This document shows, one piece after another, positions 49,064 through 60,636 of a stretch of 64,000 nucleotides of DNA. The notes beneath the pieces were generated by a model. It ran no database searches, had not been told where the DNA came from, and was given only the letters and a program-made list of their open reading frames with translations. How positions within the stretch are numbered: the stretch's first letter is position 1; each line of letters opens with the position of its first letter. This DNA comes from Rhizophagus sp. LPA8_4_AMF (Eukaryota > Glomeromycota > Glomeromycetes > Glomerales > Glomeraceae), in assembly GCA_021464525.1 (NCBI GenBank), contig JADRCO010000005.1, forward strand, positions 1 to 64,000. The letters run 5' to 3'. The translations under genes were made by a program, and so were the position numbers.

Positions 49064-49980
49064 CTATTTTTTTTTTAAAGTTCCTATTGTTATATCTTTT
49101 TCATAATCCGATGCTGACACCTGTTCATCACAATCAAGACCTACAGCATTACCTTTAGCTTCTGTTTGTGGCAAATCGGAGCAATTTATATCTTTTTCAG
49201 ACTCGTCGTGACCATTGGACTTTAAGAAACAGTAATTAGAAAGATAACATAGCAAGCAAAACGATAATCAATCAAACCTTTATTGTGGACTTACCGATGA
49301 TGGATGGAGATTTGGAAGAGTGGTATAAGAGATTTCCTCTGCAGGCCATGGATGATTATCATCCACGTTTTTTCCTTCGTTTTGGCCTGTTTACACATCA
49401 AAAGATAGGAAATTTTTTGAAAGAAATTCGCGTAGACAGATCCTTATCATATTCTATACACACTTTCTTAACTGAGCCACCCGATTTTTTATCCTGTAGA
49501 TATAATAAGAGCCATTAAAAAATGCCCACATAAAATGAGACATTTTAATACCAAAAAAACTTTACTAGCCTTTTTTCGAAATTGATTTCCGCTTTGGTTT
49601 GTAGACTAAAGTTTGTCTCTCATCATCTCCGCTAGTAGCTTTGATCTATAATCCCAAAAGGTTTATTTTCGTCTATATAACAAATTTAGGAAAGATCTTT
49701 AATCTCAAATTACACATACTTACAGGCTTTTTCTTTTTTCCCTTTTTGATTGGTATTGTTTATTCTGTATTAATCTCCTCGATAGGTGTTACACATCAGC
49801 ATCGATGATCGATCTTCTATTCCATCATCCTCTGCTTTGCTCAGATCATCAGATTCCGTGAAACAAATTGAAATTTTCTTTTCCTATATTCAGATTTATA
49901 GGACGATTTCCGCTTCAAAGCTATCATTTCATGATAAAAAAAGGTTAAGCACATAATTAAAACACCATATAGATGAGTTT
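49064..49980 (-). pseudogene. Second, diverged copy of part of the preceding decayed gene
   Basis: DNA at 49405-49530 matches 47216-47345 (shared words TTTTTTGA, GAAATTCGC, TCTATACACACTTT, ACTGAGCCA, TATAATAA). The minus strand gives charged frames such as NGHDESEKDINCSDLPQTEA near 49215, and VDDNHPWPAEEISYTTL near 49360, which parallels VEDKDDDP near 47190. No continuous product can be supported. Confidence 0.45.
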
Positions 49981-49999
49981 AAATGTTTACCGGGTTTTA

Positions 50000-52900
50000 T
50001 AGTCTCACGAGTGGTGTTGGAAAGTGCCTCGTTGAAATCGTAATGCAAGTTGAGCATTTGATGAATTAAGATTAAGCTTCGGCATTCGTACCAGATGCTC
50101 TTTTTAACGTTTTCATAACAGTAGAACTATTGATCCAGAAGACCTTTACTTTGAACGATTTCGAACCCTTTTATATGTAAAAGTTGGTTGCTTTGATTAA
50201 TTCAGACGCATCTGAATGAAAAAGGTACACCCGGAAGACGCATCTCCCAGGAATTCAGATTCATCCTAATACTTTCAGCAACTAATAATGGAACTATAAC
50301 AAAGCGCTTTTCTAGACTCATCCAGAAAAATTCGGACGTATCCCAGCTTTTGCTATAGATCCCAAATAAAACGAATAAAACAATAAACAAAAAAGTTTTC
50401 AAACCTAAAATGTATCCAAAAATTGTGACGCCAACTGTGTAATAACTGTGTTACTGATTTATTGTTTCTAGTCGAGGATGGCGAGAAAGTTGCTCCAGAC
50501 AAATCTACAACAAGTGCTCATCTTATTTTTCACCAAAGTTATTCGCGTATACCATACTCCACTGCAGAAATTTCACATTTTCTACATTTTCTGTTCTTTT
50601 AAAGTAAGCGATCCAATGACGTGTGAAGTGAGAAAACCGCAGATTGATCTGATTAATTAGTTAATCAGGTACACAACTGATTATTGGCCAAAATAATCAT
50701 GTGCCAGTTGTGCCACGATGTAATATACGTCTAAATTTTTCAGATCATGGTTAAAAAATATGGGCAGATAAACTTCTTTATGTATTATGGATTTCGATTG
50801 ATAAACATTTCATTTATGCCTCTACTACTATACCTTTATCTGATAACTTAAGGAATAGGCCAATTTAAAACTGTGTTCTCGTTCCTAATATCTTATTAAG
50901 TGGGATTCCCAGATTTTTAATATTATCAAAAATCAAATAATATTAATGCCTTGAGCCATTGGCCATCGATCCATCACTTGTTTTTTTTCGTATATAGGCA
51001 ACTGTAGCAGAGATAGATTTCAAAGTCACATGATTCTGATCGTTAACACATTTCCGATAAATTTTTGAGATTTCAATCACTACTATTACTAACTACAAGA
51101 CTCTCACCCCCACACTCTTTCTCTGTATTTAAGAGAGTTACAACATATTTTTCAATTAACAAAATCCTTTGCGATAATATCAAAACGAAACAACCAATAT
51201 TAAGAAAAAATTAATGTAAATCTGGGAAAGAAATATTTTTATTGAAAAATAGTAAAAAATAGTAAAAAATGCAGTTAATAAACTATTATATAAATATTCC
51301 ATATTTATTTAATTTCTCAATCTATATAATTCAGAGTGCTTCTCGATGAAAATTTGAATTATAGTAAAATTTGTTGATGTCAACGCTATATCCAATACAA
51401 AATTTTTCGTAGCAATGATTTCCTTTAATAATAAATTTGTTAACAAAGAGAATTGGTAGTGATTTTTTATAACTCTTTTTACATAAACGATTTGGGTAAA
51501 CGAATTTTCGAATAATGATTGAGATTTTCCCGTAGTAGTTCGTCGTTTTCACAGCCTTTTTTTTAATTTAACGAATCGTGATTTCACAATTCCTTTAAGC
51601 AACAATCCCATTGATCCCCACAAAATGCAATTTCGAAAATGGATAATAAATAAAAAAAAAAAAAATAGTAAAATCAAACAAAAAATATATAGATAGAGTT
51701 TTATTTTTATATAAACCTCAAGTCATCATCAAATATTAGACCAAAATTACTCTACTATTTCATCATCATCAATAATCTGGTTATAGGTTTGATTTTTACT
51801 TGGAACGGGAGTAGAAAAATAACTGAGACCTTAACCTACAACTCCACCTTCAGCGTAAAATACAAATTCTCATAAAATTAAATGATATAATAAAAAAATT
51901 CGATTATAATTTATCAATTCTAAATCTATTGTCGATGATGGATTATCAAAGAACAACTTCAAAAAAAAATCAAGGGTTAATAAAATTACACTTTCCAACT
52001 TGAAACCTTGACTGTATGTGGATGATCAGTATTAAATTTTTTATTATTAAATTCAAATTTATCCTTTGATGTACAGAAGGCACTATACTTTTCTTGGATT
52101 AGCAAAAAAATAATAATTATGTGTAATAAATTATTAAACATAAGTGGTGTTACCTTAATTAATTCTCCTTTTAACTAAAATAAATTATGCATAAAAAAAA
52201 AAAATGATTTTATCAAGAGATTCATATTATTATAATCTCCATCGATCAAATAAGAGTTAAATATTATAAAGTTTGTGAATTAATTGAAAATGATGATCAT
52301 AAAATAGGAGTTAACCGCCAAAATCCGGTTCAAAATTATCATTATTAAGTAAAATTATAATGCGATATTAATTCGATCTAATAAATTATCATCAATAAAG
52401 TTCAAATTATTTTCACTTCTGAAAAGAAAAAGTAAATTCGACCATTCGGATGAAAGTATAACTTTACATTATTATCCTTTTTACTTTATCATATTAAATA
52501 AAATCATTTAATGCGTAGAAAAAAAGGGATATCAAATATGATAAATGTAAAAATAATTAAAAATAATTAGGGAATTATAATGAAATACAGAAAATGATGT
52601 AAGATACATCTGCTGAACATACACGTGAACATTCGATCGGAATATTTAATTTCCATTACGTATCTAATTCTGTGAAGGTTATGACTTAAAGAAATGTTTA
52701 TTATATAATCAGAATTTTATGTTTTATTCCTGATTTAGGAAAACAATAATCAGTAATTATTATATTATATAATTGCATTTCTGAAATTTCTAGATGTGAA
52801 AATCATATCCTATTATCGGCAACAGTAAGTAGAATATCAAAATTTAAAAATTTCCAATTGTTTAAAAAAAATATTTAGTAAATTAGTTACATGATTCTCG

Positions 52901-54754
52901 ATGAGATGACAAATTAATAATAAATTTTAATTTACGTTAAAATACTGTATGTTAAAAATTAAAATATCAGATATGTTAAAATACGTTAAAATATGCTGAA
53001 ATCTCTAAAAAAATATATATATATTTCGAATTCATTTTAACTATACTGTAAATTAAAAAAAATATATTAACTAATCCGAGAAGTATTTTATCAAAATTTA
53101 TTCTAATTTGATATTTACAATATAATGAACTCCATATTCTGTATTTGATATTTCTTATTATAGCGAAAAATCCTGCAATAAGTTATTACCATGACATCCA
53201 CGTGTGGTTGAAAAATGAGAATTATGTTAACGCTTTGCCAAAGTTAGACATCTTGAATAAATCAAGTACCGTAATACATATGTCTGGTAACTTTTATGTA
53301 CAATTATATTATAATAGTATTATTATACCAAATTAGGTCGATGTCCCATAGGATATACGCTGATCCGGATAAATTTTTTACCCGGAAGGACATACTAATT
53401 AACACAACGAACAATGAACAAAAAAAGTTATCCTGAAAATTTAACGTTTCAAAATCTGCTTATTAATTTGATTTGTACTATAATTCTAAACTATATTTAG
53501 TTAATTTTTATCCATTCTTCATCTATTAAGTCGATGAAATCTTGTCTTGATTAGTTAATCATTCTAATCCACTTCCCACTCGGAATAAAAGCCTTTTTTG
53601 GAAGAATTTAAATAGGTGAAGTGAATACTAATCTAAATGTTGTCGATCATATTTAAATAATAACCAGTTTAAGTAAGTGTTACGGAGACTTAAAGTTAAT
53701 ATTATGTAATAACCGGAATAATTCTTTTTAATTTTTTTTTTTTAAAGGAAAAGAAAAAAATGCACTAATTAATGCTCAATTAATTTTTTTTTTTTAATAT
53801 TAGAAAGATTTCTCTTAACGATTAAAATTTTCTTTCGAATTAGAAATTTTTTAGTTACATTTGATAATTTATTTTACAGACCAATAATTTTCTTTTTTAA
53901 AAAAAAAACTTAAAAAATCAGATGATGATTTTGACATTGTTATTATAAAAAAAAAAATTTTAATCATAATAAAAGTGTACAGAATTATTTAATTAATAAA
54001 ATTTTATTATAATTTACAATGATCATTATACAAGTTGCATATTATGATACAAGGAGTTCTTTTAATAATAGTAATGTTGCATTATAAAAAAAAAAAAAAA
54101 GAAATTCCCCCCAATCCCTCTCAATCCAGTAACTCACTAATTAAAAGTATTCGGTAAAAAAATTACGCATTTCATGTTGATCAAAAAGAAGATCAGGGAG
54201 AAAAAAAATAAAGTACAAAGTTACAAAGTACAAACATCTCGATTGATAATTGGAATTTTACTTTGTACTTTACATTATTATTCCTTTCAATAAAGATGAA
54301 TTTGATTATTGTGAATAAATTATTTGTTTATTTATTTATTTACTTTTTTTTAAAAAAAGGTTTAATATAGATATATAAAAAACAGTTCAAATCATGAAAT
54401 ATTTTTCAAATTCTTTCTAATTAATGCAAGGGAAAAAATGAGGCATAAGAATTTTATTATAATTAATGTTAAGAAAACAAAGTTTTAAACTTAATGATTT
54501 AATTAAAAAATGAATGTTATGCCAAATTAAATTATTCGCATTTCGGAAATCAAAATGGGTGGAGCAAAATTTAATTGCATAATAAATTTTTATCGTAGAT
54601 CAAATTTAGCGTGAAACAAATTAATTAAAAAAAAAAAAAGGATACTTTTTCGAAAGATATAAATAATCTCAAGATTTTATCATCTCATACACTCATCCTC
54701 GTCTTCGAAAAAAAAAAAAACAAATAAAAACCAAAAACCAAAAATATATATTCG
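50000..54754. other. Long intergenic region
   Basis: No gene supported. GACGCATCT-like words recur at 50206 and 50237 near a short open minus-strand frame (50402-50202) of unknown status. CAACTG/CAGTTG words around 50678-50712 form a weak inverted pair. From 51.1 to 54.7 kb the sequence is very AT-rich with many A or T runs (for example 53730-53800, 54080-54100) and nothing recognisable. Confidence 0.45.
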
Positions 54755-54770
54755 ATATATATAATATATT
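54755..54770 (+). promoter_or_regulatory. TATA-like box of the secreted-protein gene
   Basis: An ATATATATAATATATT run lies about 110-120 bp before the ATG at 54876, with a C- and T-rich leader between. In so AT-rich a genome this is only suggestive. Confidence 0.35.
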
Positions 54771-54875
54771 AGAGCTGTGCTCTCACAATCCTTTATATTA
54801 TCAGATTATTATTAGATTCCTCTATTCAAATTTCATAAACATTATCTTTCTTTTTAATCAAACAATCAAGCAACC

Positions 54876-55736
54876 ATGAAGTTATCATTAGTTCTCCCAA
54901 TTTGTTTGTCATTTGCTATTATTTCTCAAGCTGCTCCTATGAATTTTGACAAAAGACGTTTTGGTCAAGAACATACTCCTGAAGCTGACGCTACTTACCA
55001 AGAAGTAAAGGATTTAGCTCAGGGTTCTGATAAAGAAGCACAAGCTGGTAATTTATCCGGTGCCATGGTAAGGGCTCTCTTAGCAAAGGCTCCAGCTTGC
55101 GACCAACAAGATAGAGCAGATGAAGTAATTGACCTTGGTAGAGAATTTGGAGGTAAAAAAGAGGAGGAATTTATTAAAGTCGCCCAGACATATCGTCAAC
55201 TAGAACGAAATACTCCTAAAGATGGCCAACCATCTGAACTTTGTAAAAAACCTCCAAAGAATAAAGAACTTGAAGGATTAACTCAAGCTCAAGACCCAAC
55301 CGGTAAAAAAGAAGATAACCCTAAAGAAGAAGATAACCCTAAAGAAGTAGATAACCCTAAAGAACCTAAAGAAGAACCTAAAGAAGACCCAGAAGAAGAC
55401 CCAGAAGACGACCCTAAAAAAGAAGACCCTAAAAAAGTAGACCCAGAAGAAGACCCAGAAGAAGACCCTAAAAAAGTAGACCCAGAAGATGAAAATGTCG
55501 CAGAAACAGATCCCGTTGGGGGAGTTAAAATGCCAAAGATCGAACAAGAAGGTGATGATTTCATTGTTAATGGAAATGGATTTAATGGTAATTTGGATGC
55601 TGCACATAGCCGTCAATGTGACATTCAAAAAAATCTTTGCTTCAACAAATTCAATAGTGGTGATAAAAGCTTCAGTGGTGATGATTGTGAAGTACAAGTC
55701 ACTGCTTGCAAAGAAGGTCCTCCAGTATTTGCATAA
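54876..55736 (+). CDS. Secreted protein with acidic Lys/Glu/Asp/Pro repeats, 286 aa
   Basis: A single exon encodes 286 residues. Residues 1-19 form a clear signal peptide ending SQA, followed by AP. A basic site DKRR at 25-28 looks like a Kex2 cleavage site. Residues about 30-125 form an ordinary helical-looking region with two Cys. Residues about 140-210 are a low-complexity tract of KEDNP, KEEP and EEDPEEDP repeats. The C-terminus has four Cys in the pattern CDIQKNLC and DDCEVQVTAC, a module seen at the end of various fungal secreted and cell-wall proteins (recognised from memory). There is no GPI signal or membrane segment. It is likely a wall-associated or secreted effector-like protein (inference). 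Frames on the opposite strand over the repeat are artefacts. Confidence 0.88.
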   Translation: MKLSLVLPICLSFAIISQAAPMNFDKRRFGQEHTPEADATYQEVKDLAQGSDKEAQAGNLSGAMVRALLAKAPACDQQDRADEVIDLGREFGGKKEEEFIKVAQTYRQLERNTPKDGQPSELCKKPPKNKELEGLTQAQDPTGKKEDNPKEEDNPKEVDNPKEPKEEPKEDPEEDPEDDPKKEDPKKVDPEEDPEEDPKKVDPEDENVAETDPVGGVKMPKIEQEGDDFIVNGNGFNGNLDAAHSRQCDIQKNLCFNKFNSGDKSFSGDDCEVQVTACKEGPPVFA

Positions 55737-56899
55737 TATATAAATATATATGTAACAAAAAAATGAATAGACAAAATAATTAATTATAGAATAATTAATT
55801 ATTACTGTATGAATTTTTATTTTCTTATCTTTTTAAATTTAAATATATAGTATATATTTAAAAATGCGAAAATAGTGAAATACCTATTTTTTTACAGACA
55901 TCTGTATTAGAATTAGTTTTTTTTTATAATAAAATAAATGGCGTGGGTTTAATAGAATTGAAATGAAATTCGCTTTTTTTTTATTGTAATTCTGAAAATT
56001 AATATAAATATTTCTCGTAAATTATCGTAAAAAAAAATACATAATATTACTCCAAAGTTTACTAACTCTTAAATACATCGAAATATCGAATAGTCAACAA
56101 ATATGCACGAGTATCTGCTGTCATAATTACGTTATATCGTACGTTTGTTTATATTTATTAAAGAACAATGTGTTGCGTAATCTTATAACACGATAACACG
56201 GGATAGTCAGATAGTCATGTGAATTTCGATTTGCATGACAATGTTGATTTATCTTATAAATGATTTACGGTATATATAAATGTTACAGTAATATAACCCG
56301 GTTAACTTTTTGAATTTCGGACATTTTTAGTGCAGGATTACATTTGGAAGGATTTCAACGTAATAAAATATTTTAAAAAACGCGTATTGACCCTTGATTG
56401 AGTAATAATAATTATGTATTTGCATTAACAAATTTGTTGAAAATCTGCTTCAGATTTATTTATATTACATTTTACTTTAGTAAAGATGATGATAAAAAAT
56501 CTTTAACAAAAATGATAAGGACTTAATTATTGAATTTATCGGAATTTATAATTTTAAAGTATCCTTGCATGAAGGAGACTTATTTATTTTTTGTTACAAA
56601 AGTAAATAATAAAAATAAATGATTTATTTTTATCGTTTTAGGTTACATTACTTTATTTTTATGATTCTATATGAAATGAATTATTTAATTTATAAACTAC
56701 GAATTTTGCTGTTTATAGATATACTGTATATCTCATTTTCGAATAAATAATTAATAATTTTCAATCCTCCTATCATTACATCTAGAAAATAAGTATGAAC
56801 GAAACTTGACGAAGAAATTGGTCCGTTGATAAAAATTTTCATTTATTGATGGTATGATGATATATCCGGTCGCGTATATGCATCAAGTGATGCTATAAT
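55737..56899. other. Intergenic
   Basis: AT-rich 3' flank of the secreted-protein gene; no gene or ordered repeat seen. Confidence 0.5.
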
Positions 56900-57131
56900 C
56901 AGTGGTCAAAATTGAATGTGCGGAATGTGCGCTCCGCACATGACCTTAGAATTCGCTCACAAATTGTAGAATTTGGGTGTTTGGGTTTTTTAATAGTAGC
57001 GCACATTATAATTCATTATTTAATTTATCCGGTTATATGGTGCGCACATAACTTATAAAAATCCACATATAATCAAAAGATATCATTTGTGCAGTGCGCA
57101 CATAAATTTCCTTTTGAATTTTGGACCACTA
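56900..57131. mobile_element. hAT-type MITE, 232 bp, with 8-bp target-site duplication
   Basis: The left end CAGTGGTCAAAATT and the right end AATTTTGGACCACTA are inverted repeats. The element is flanked on both sides by GCTATAAT (56892-56899 and 57132-57139). An 8-bp duplication with CAGTGG/TAGTGG-type ends is the hallmark of hAT elements. The interior repeats GTGCGCAC-like words (about 56925, 57039 and 57097) and has no coding capacity, so it is non-autonomous. Confidence 0.8.
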
Positions 57132-57283
57132 GCTATAATATTTGTATCGTAAAGTTGTTTAACTTCTAAACACAGATCAATGAATTTATCTTTTTCACAT
57201 CGATCTGCTGTTTTCCAGATAATTTTCAGCCAATACATTTAGTATCATTCCAACTTCAATATCTTTATCTTTTGCTATTAATC

Positions 57284-59129
57284 TCAAGACAGTCTTAAGA
57301 AGTATAAAACAATATGGTGGAAACTTCCGATGTGAAACATTATACAACCGATTAAATAAATCATTTGCACTAAATTGTGATTGAAAATTTCTTTACGTTC
57401 AAATTTGCTAATTAACGTTATCAATTTTTCATTAGGAGGATTTGTATCCCAACCAAGTCTACATTCCCAATCTATTTTATATTGATTTTTTATGAAATCT
57501 TTTACTAGTTTATCTATATCTCGATTCAATTGTAACATTTGTTGATTAACAAGTTTTTGTATGATATCAAAAGTAGTACCTTTATCATGTTTCTTAATTA
57601 TTTTTTGAATTAAATTATTAATAAATGAATTATTTATATTGTTAACTGCCAATTCAAATGAGTTCGTTGATGAAATAACTGACAGATGATTTTTAGGTTC
57701 CATTGTATTTAAAGAAACAGTTTCATAAGTTTGTAAACATGAACTACTTTTAGGTCCAATCATATTTGATATATTATCTATCAATAAATCGTGATTCATA
57801 TCTGAAATTTCTTTACTGCGAATATCCATTGTTACATTCTCTTTGTTAGGTTCAATAAATGTATCATCTCGTTTAAAAGAAATTGTTTGAAGTTTTGAAA
57901 CAACTTCTCGTATATTTGGACGTTCATTAGGTTCATCTTTCCAACATTCTAATTAAAAATAATTAATTTAAAATTATTTTGAAATAAAAATATTTACAAA
58001 AATATATGTCAACTTACTTGTATACAAGTAACTATAATCAATAGGTGTACCATCAATAATTTTTTCTCTATCACCTTTTTGTATAGCTATCATTAAACTT
58101 GTATCATATTTTACACCTTCATCATAAAATGGTCGACGTCCACTTGAAATCTGCCACATAATAACTCCAATACTATATATATCAGATTTTTTATTTAATA
58201 CATAATTTTCAATTTGATCATTAATATTATAATAATTATATTGATTATTGAAACATTTTGGATCAATATAAGGTATTACACCAAATATTTCTGATGTGAT
58301 ACTTGATGATGTTTCAGCAATTTTTCTTGATAAACCAAAGTCTGCCAACTTTATCTTTTTATGATGTATTAATATATTTCCAGCATGCTATATTTTAAAT
58401 CAAAAAATAATACGATCATTAATCTAAATTTTTTATAATATATATACATATATATATATATTCACAATTTAAAAAATATATTACCAGATCACGATGAATA
58501 ATATCACTTTCATGCAAACATAATATAGCATTTGACAATTGCAATGCCAATTCAAGTTTATCATCCCATCCAAGATCATTAAAACGTTCCTTTAAATAAG
58601 TTCTTAATGTACCACTATTAACATATTCTAAGACCAAAATATAATCGCTCGTATGATCTGAAAGGAAAAAAAAAAACAAAATTTTAAATATTAAAAATCG
58701 AATTTATAATAAAAAATACAATACATTGATACTTTTATTCTTACCGGTTTTTTGACTTTGTAATTCCACAAAATTTTATAATGTTTTCATGAAAATTAAC
58801 ATCTATATGTAATTTTAACTATGATATAGAAAAACATACAATGATAAATAAAAGAATAGACATTAACTTTTTAAAAATAATTGTAAATTTTATACCTCAT
58901 TAACAACTTCCTTAAGAGTCGATGCTTGATTATTAAAAGATTTTAAAGCCAAAACATTATCCGTTCCTTTCCATTTAGCACGATAAATGAACCCATTTCC
59001 TATTCGATCTATAATTTTGAAGTCAGAATATTCATAACATTTTATATAATTATCGGAGATTGATTTTTCTAACCAATTAATGTAATAACTTGAATCTTCA
59101 CTGTCAGTATTGTCAGTAAAATTTTGCAT
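57284..59129 (-). CDS. Kinase paralogue that lost its Sel1 repeats; probably a decaying gene
   Basis: Exons 59129-58896, 58818-58745, 58657-58485, 58387-58018 and 57948-57284 have the same four intron positions as the gene at 9163. The kinase domain keeps DRIGNGFIYRAKW, the Lys in LALKSF, HRDLHAGN, LADFGLSRK, PYIDPK and [15 protein letters not shown]. After it comes a linker like that of the paralogue, but no Sel1 repeats. The exons sum to one base too many. The mismatch lies in exon 2, whose end (A-run before CCG, 58745-58753) leaves phase 2 where the next exon needs phase 1. Near the end, another frame over about 57395-57165 reads more like protein (LRLIAKDKDIEVGMILNVLA) than the listed C-terminus, which suggests a second break near 57395. 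Either sequence errors in homopolymers or real decay. Confidence 0.7.
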
Positions 59130-60636
59130 TTTAAATTTTTATTTTATGAAATAAAAAAATATTATCGAAAATTAAATTGACAACCATTTTTATACTGTAT
59201 GATTGCTATAATCGGAGAAAGTTATAATGTAAAATTCCATATTTGAACTACAAAATGAGCTGTTTATTATCTAACCGATTTCCACCGATAAATAATACAA
59301 ATAATAATACAGTCATTTTAAATTTTTAATGGGTTTTTGTATAGGCAAAGAAAACAAAGAAAAACAAACTTAATACCTGATTTGTACTTTAACTACAGAA
59401 TTCTGGTTTAACTGATTAACTATGAAAGTGATATTTTATTTATAATCAAAAAAAGAGTTATTATAAAGAAATACAATAAGGATTCATTTCCTTATTATCT
59501 GGATATGTAATTTATAATCCGGATTGTAACCCTTATCCTTATTTTAATCCGGATCGTAATCCTTATCCTTATTTTTAATCCGGATTGTAATCCTTATCCT
59601 TATTTTTAATCCCCATTAAAATCCGGATTAAGGATCGAAACCCTATGACTTAAATCACAGTAAAACTTACAGTATCTCTTTAATATGCAATCTAAAAGTT
59701 CTAAACATTGAAAATCTTTGGAACCGTTCTACCGATCAAAATTTTTATTGGGGCCGTCGCTAATCACTTACGCCAAATTTTTGATCACAATGTTTATATC
59801 CACTTTTCAAAAATAAATTAATTTGTATATTTTTTAACGTTATATACTTTATTTTCAATATATACAGTGATTCCAAATGAAAACAATATATTAATACATT
59901 TATTTATGATCTGTTTTTTTCGGTGATATTACTGTCTAATAATATCATATGCGGGTTTCATTCATCAGGCTCCTTCTAATCCAAAAGATCGATCTAAGTT
60001 ATATGATTTAAATTAATCCAAGATCCGATGTCTTTCCTGCTCCCATTGTTTAGATGCGCTCGCTGTGATCTCTTCTTTGTCAAACCAAGAAATCAGTTTG
60101 TTAACAAATCTATCGTCAAGATTTAGATAAACAATGTGTATGATGCAGAAATAGAAATGATTATTTAAAGTTTATATCAATGTTTTATACTTTGTCATAA
60201 AATATTTGTATAAAACAACATAAAAAATAATTGCTATTTTAGTATAGTAAAAACTTTATGACCATTTAATAATGTAAAATTTTATTAACTGTAAAAAATC
60301 ATAGATGATTTATATTTATATTTTACTAGATTTTTCCTTATCGAAGCTTATTCATTAGTTTTATGAGCCGCAACGCTAGATCAAAGATTAATTTGATCAA
60401 ATTAATATGCTGAATCTAACTAAAATGTTTAATCCAACTAATATCATATGATCTATTTAAAAGGATATAACAAAAAAAAATCATTTCAAACTGCACTTCT
60501 GCCACATTAGTCATTACACTTTTCACTAAATTCTTTTTCATCACTATAAATTATATCAGTTTCTCTAAAATATATTGTATTTATATACATAATTTCGTGT
60601 TTTTTAATTAATGATATATAAATTAAATAATAATGT
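59130..60636. other. Intergenic
   Basis: No gene seen apart from the tandem repeat at 59516-59630. The 3' flank of DBP10 (60300-60636) is AT-rich with no ordered element. Confidence 0.5.
59516..59630. repeat. Tandem repeat, 30-32-bp unit, three copies plus a partial
   Basis: Units start AATCCGGAT, continue TGTAATCCTTATCC and end TTATTTTT. The third is followed by a partial unit (AATCCCCATTAAAATCCGGA). Non-coding; shares the ATCCGGAT word with 25068-25122. Confidence 0.8.

Noticed and set aside
55278-55697. Open frames antisense to the acidic-repeat protein
   Set aside because: They mirror the repeat tract of a well-supported secreted protein and have repetitive Phe/Val or Ser/Gly composition.
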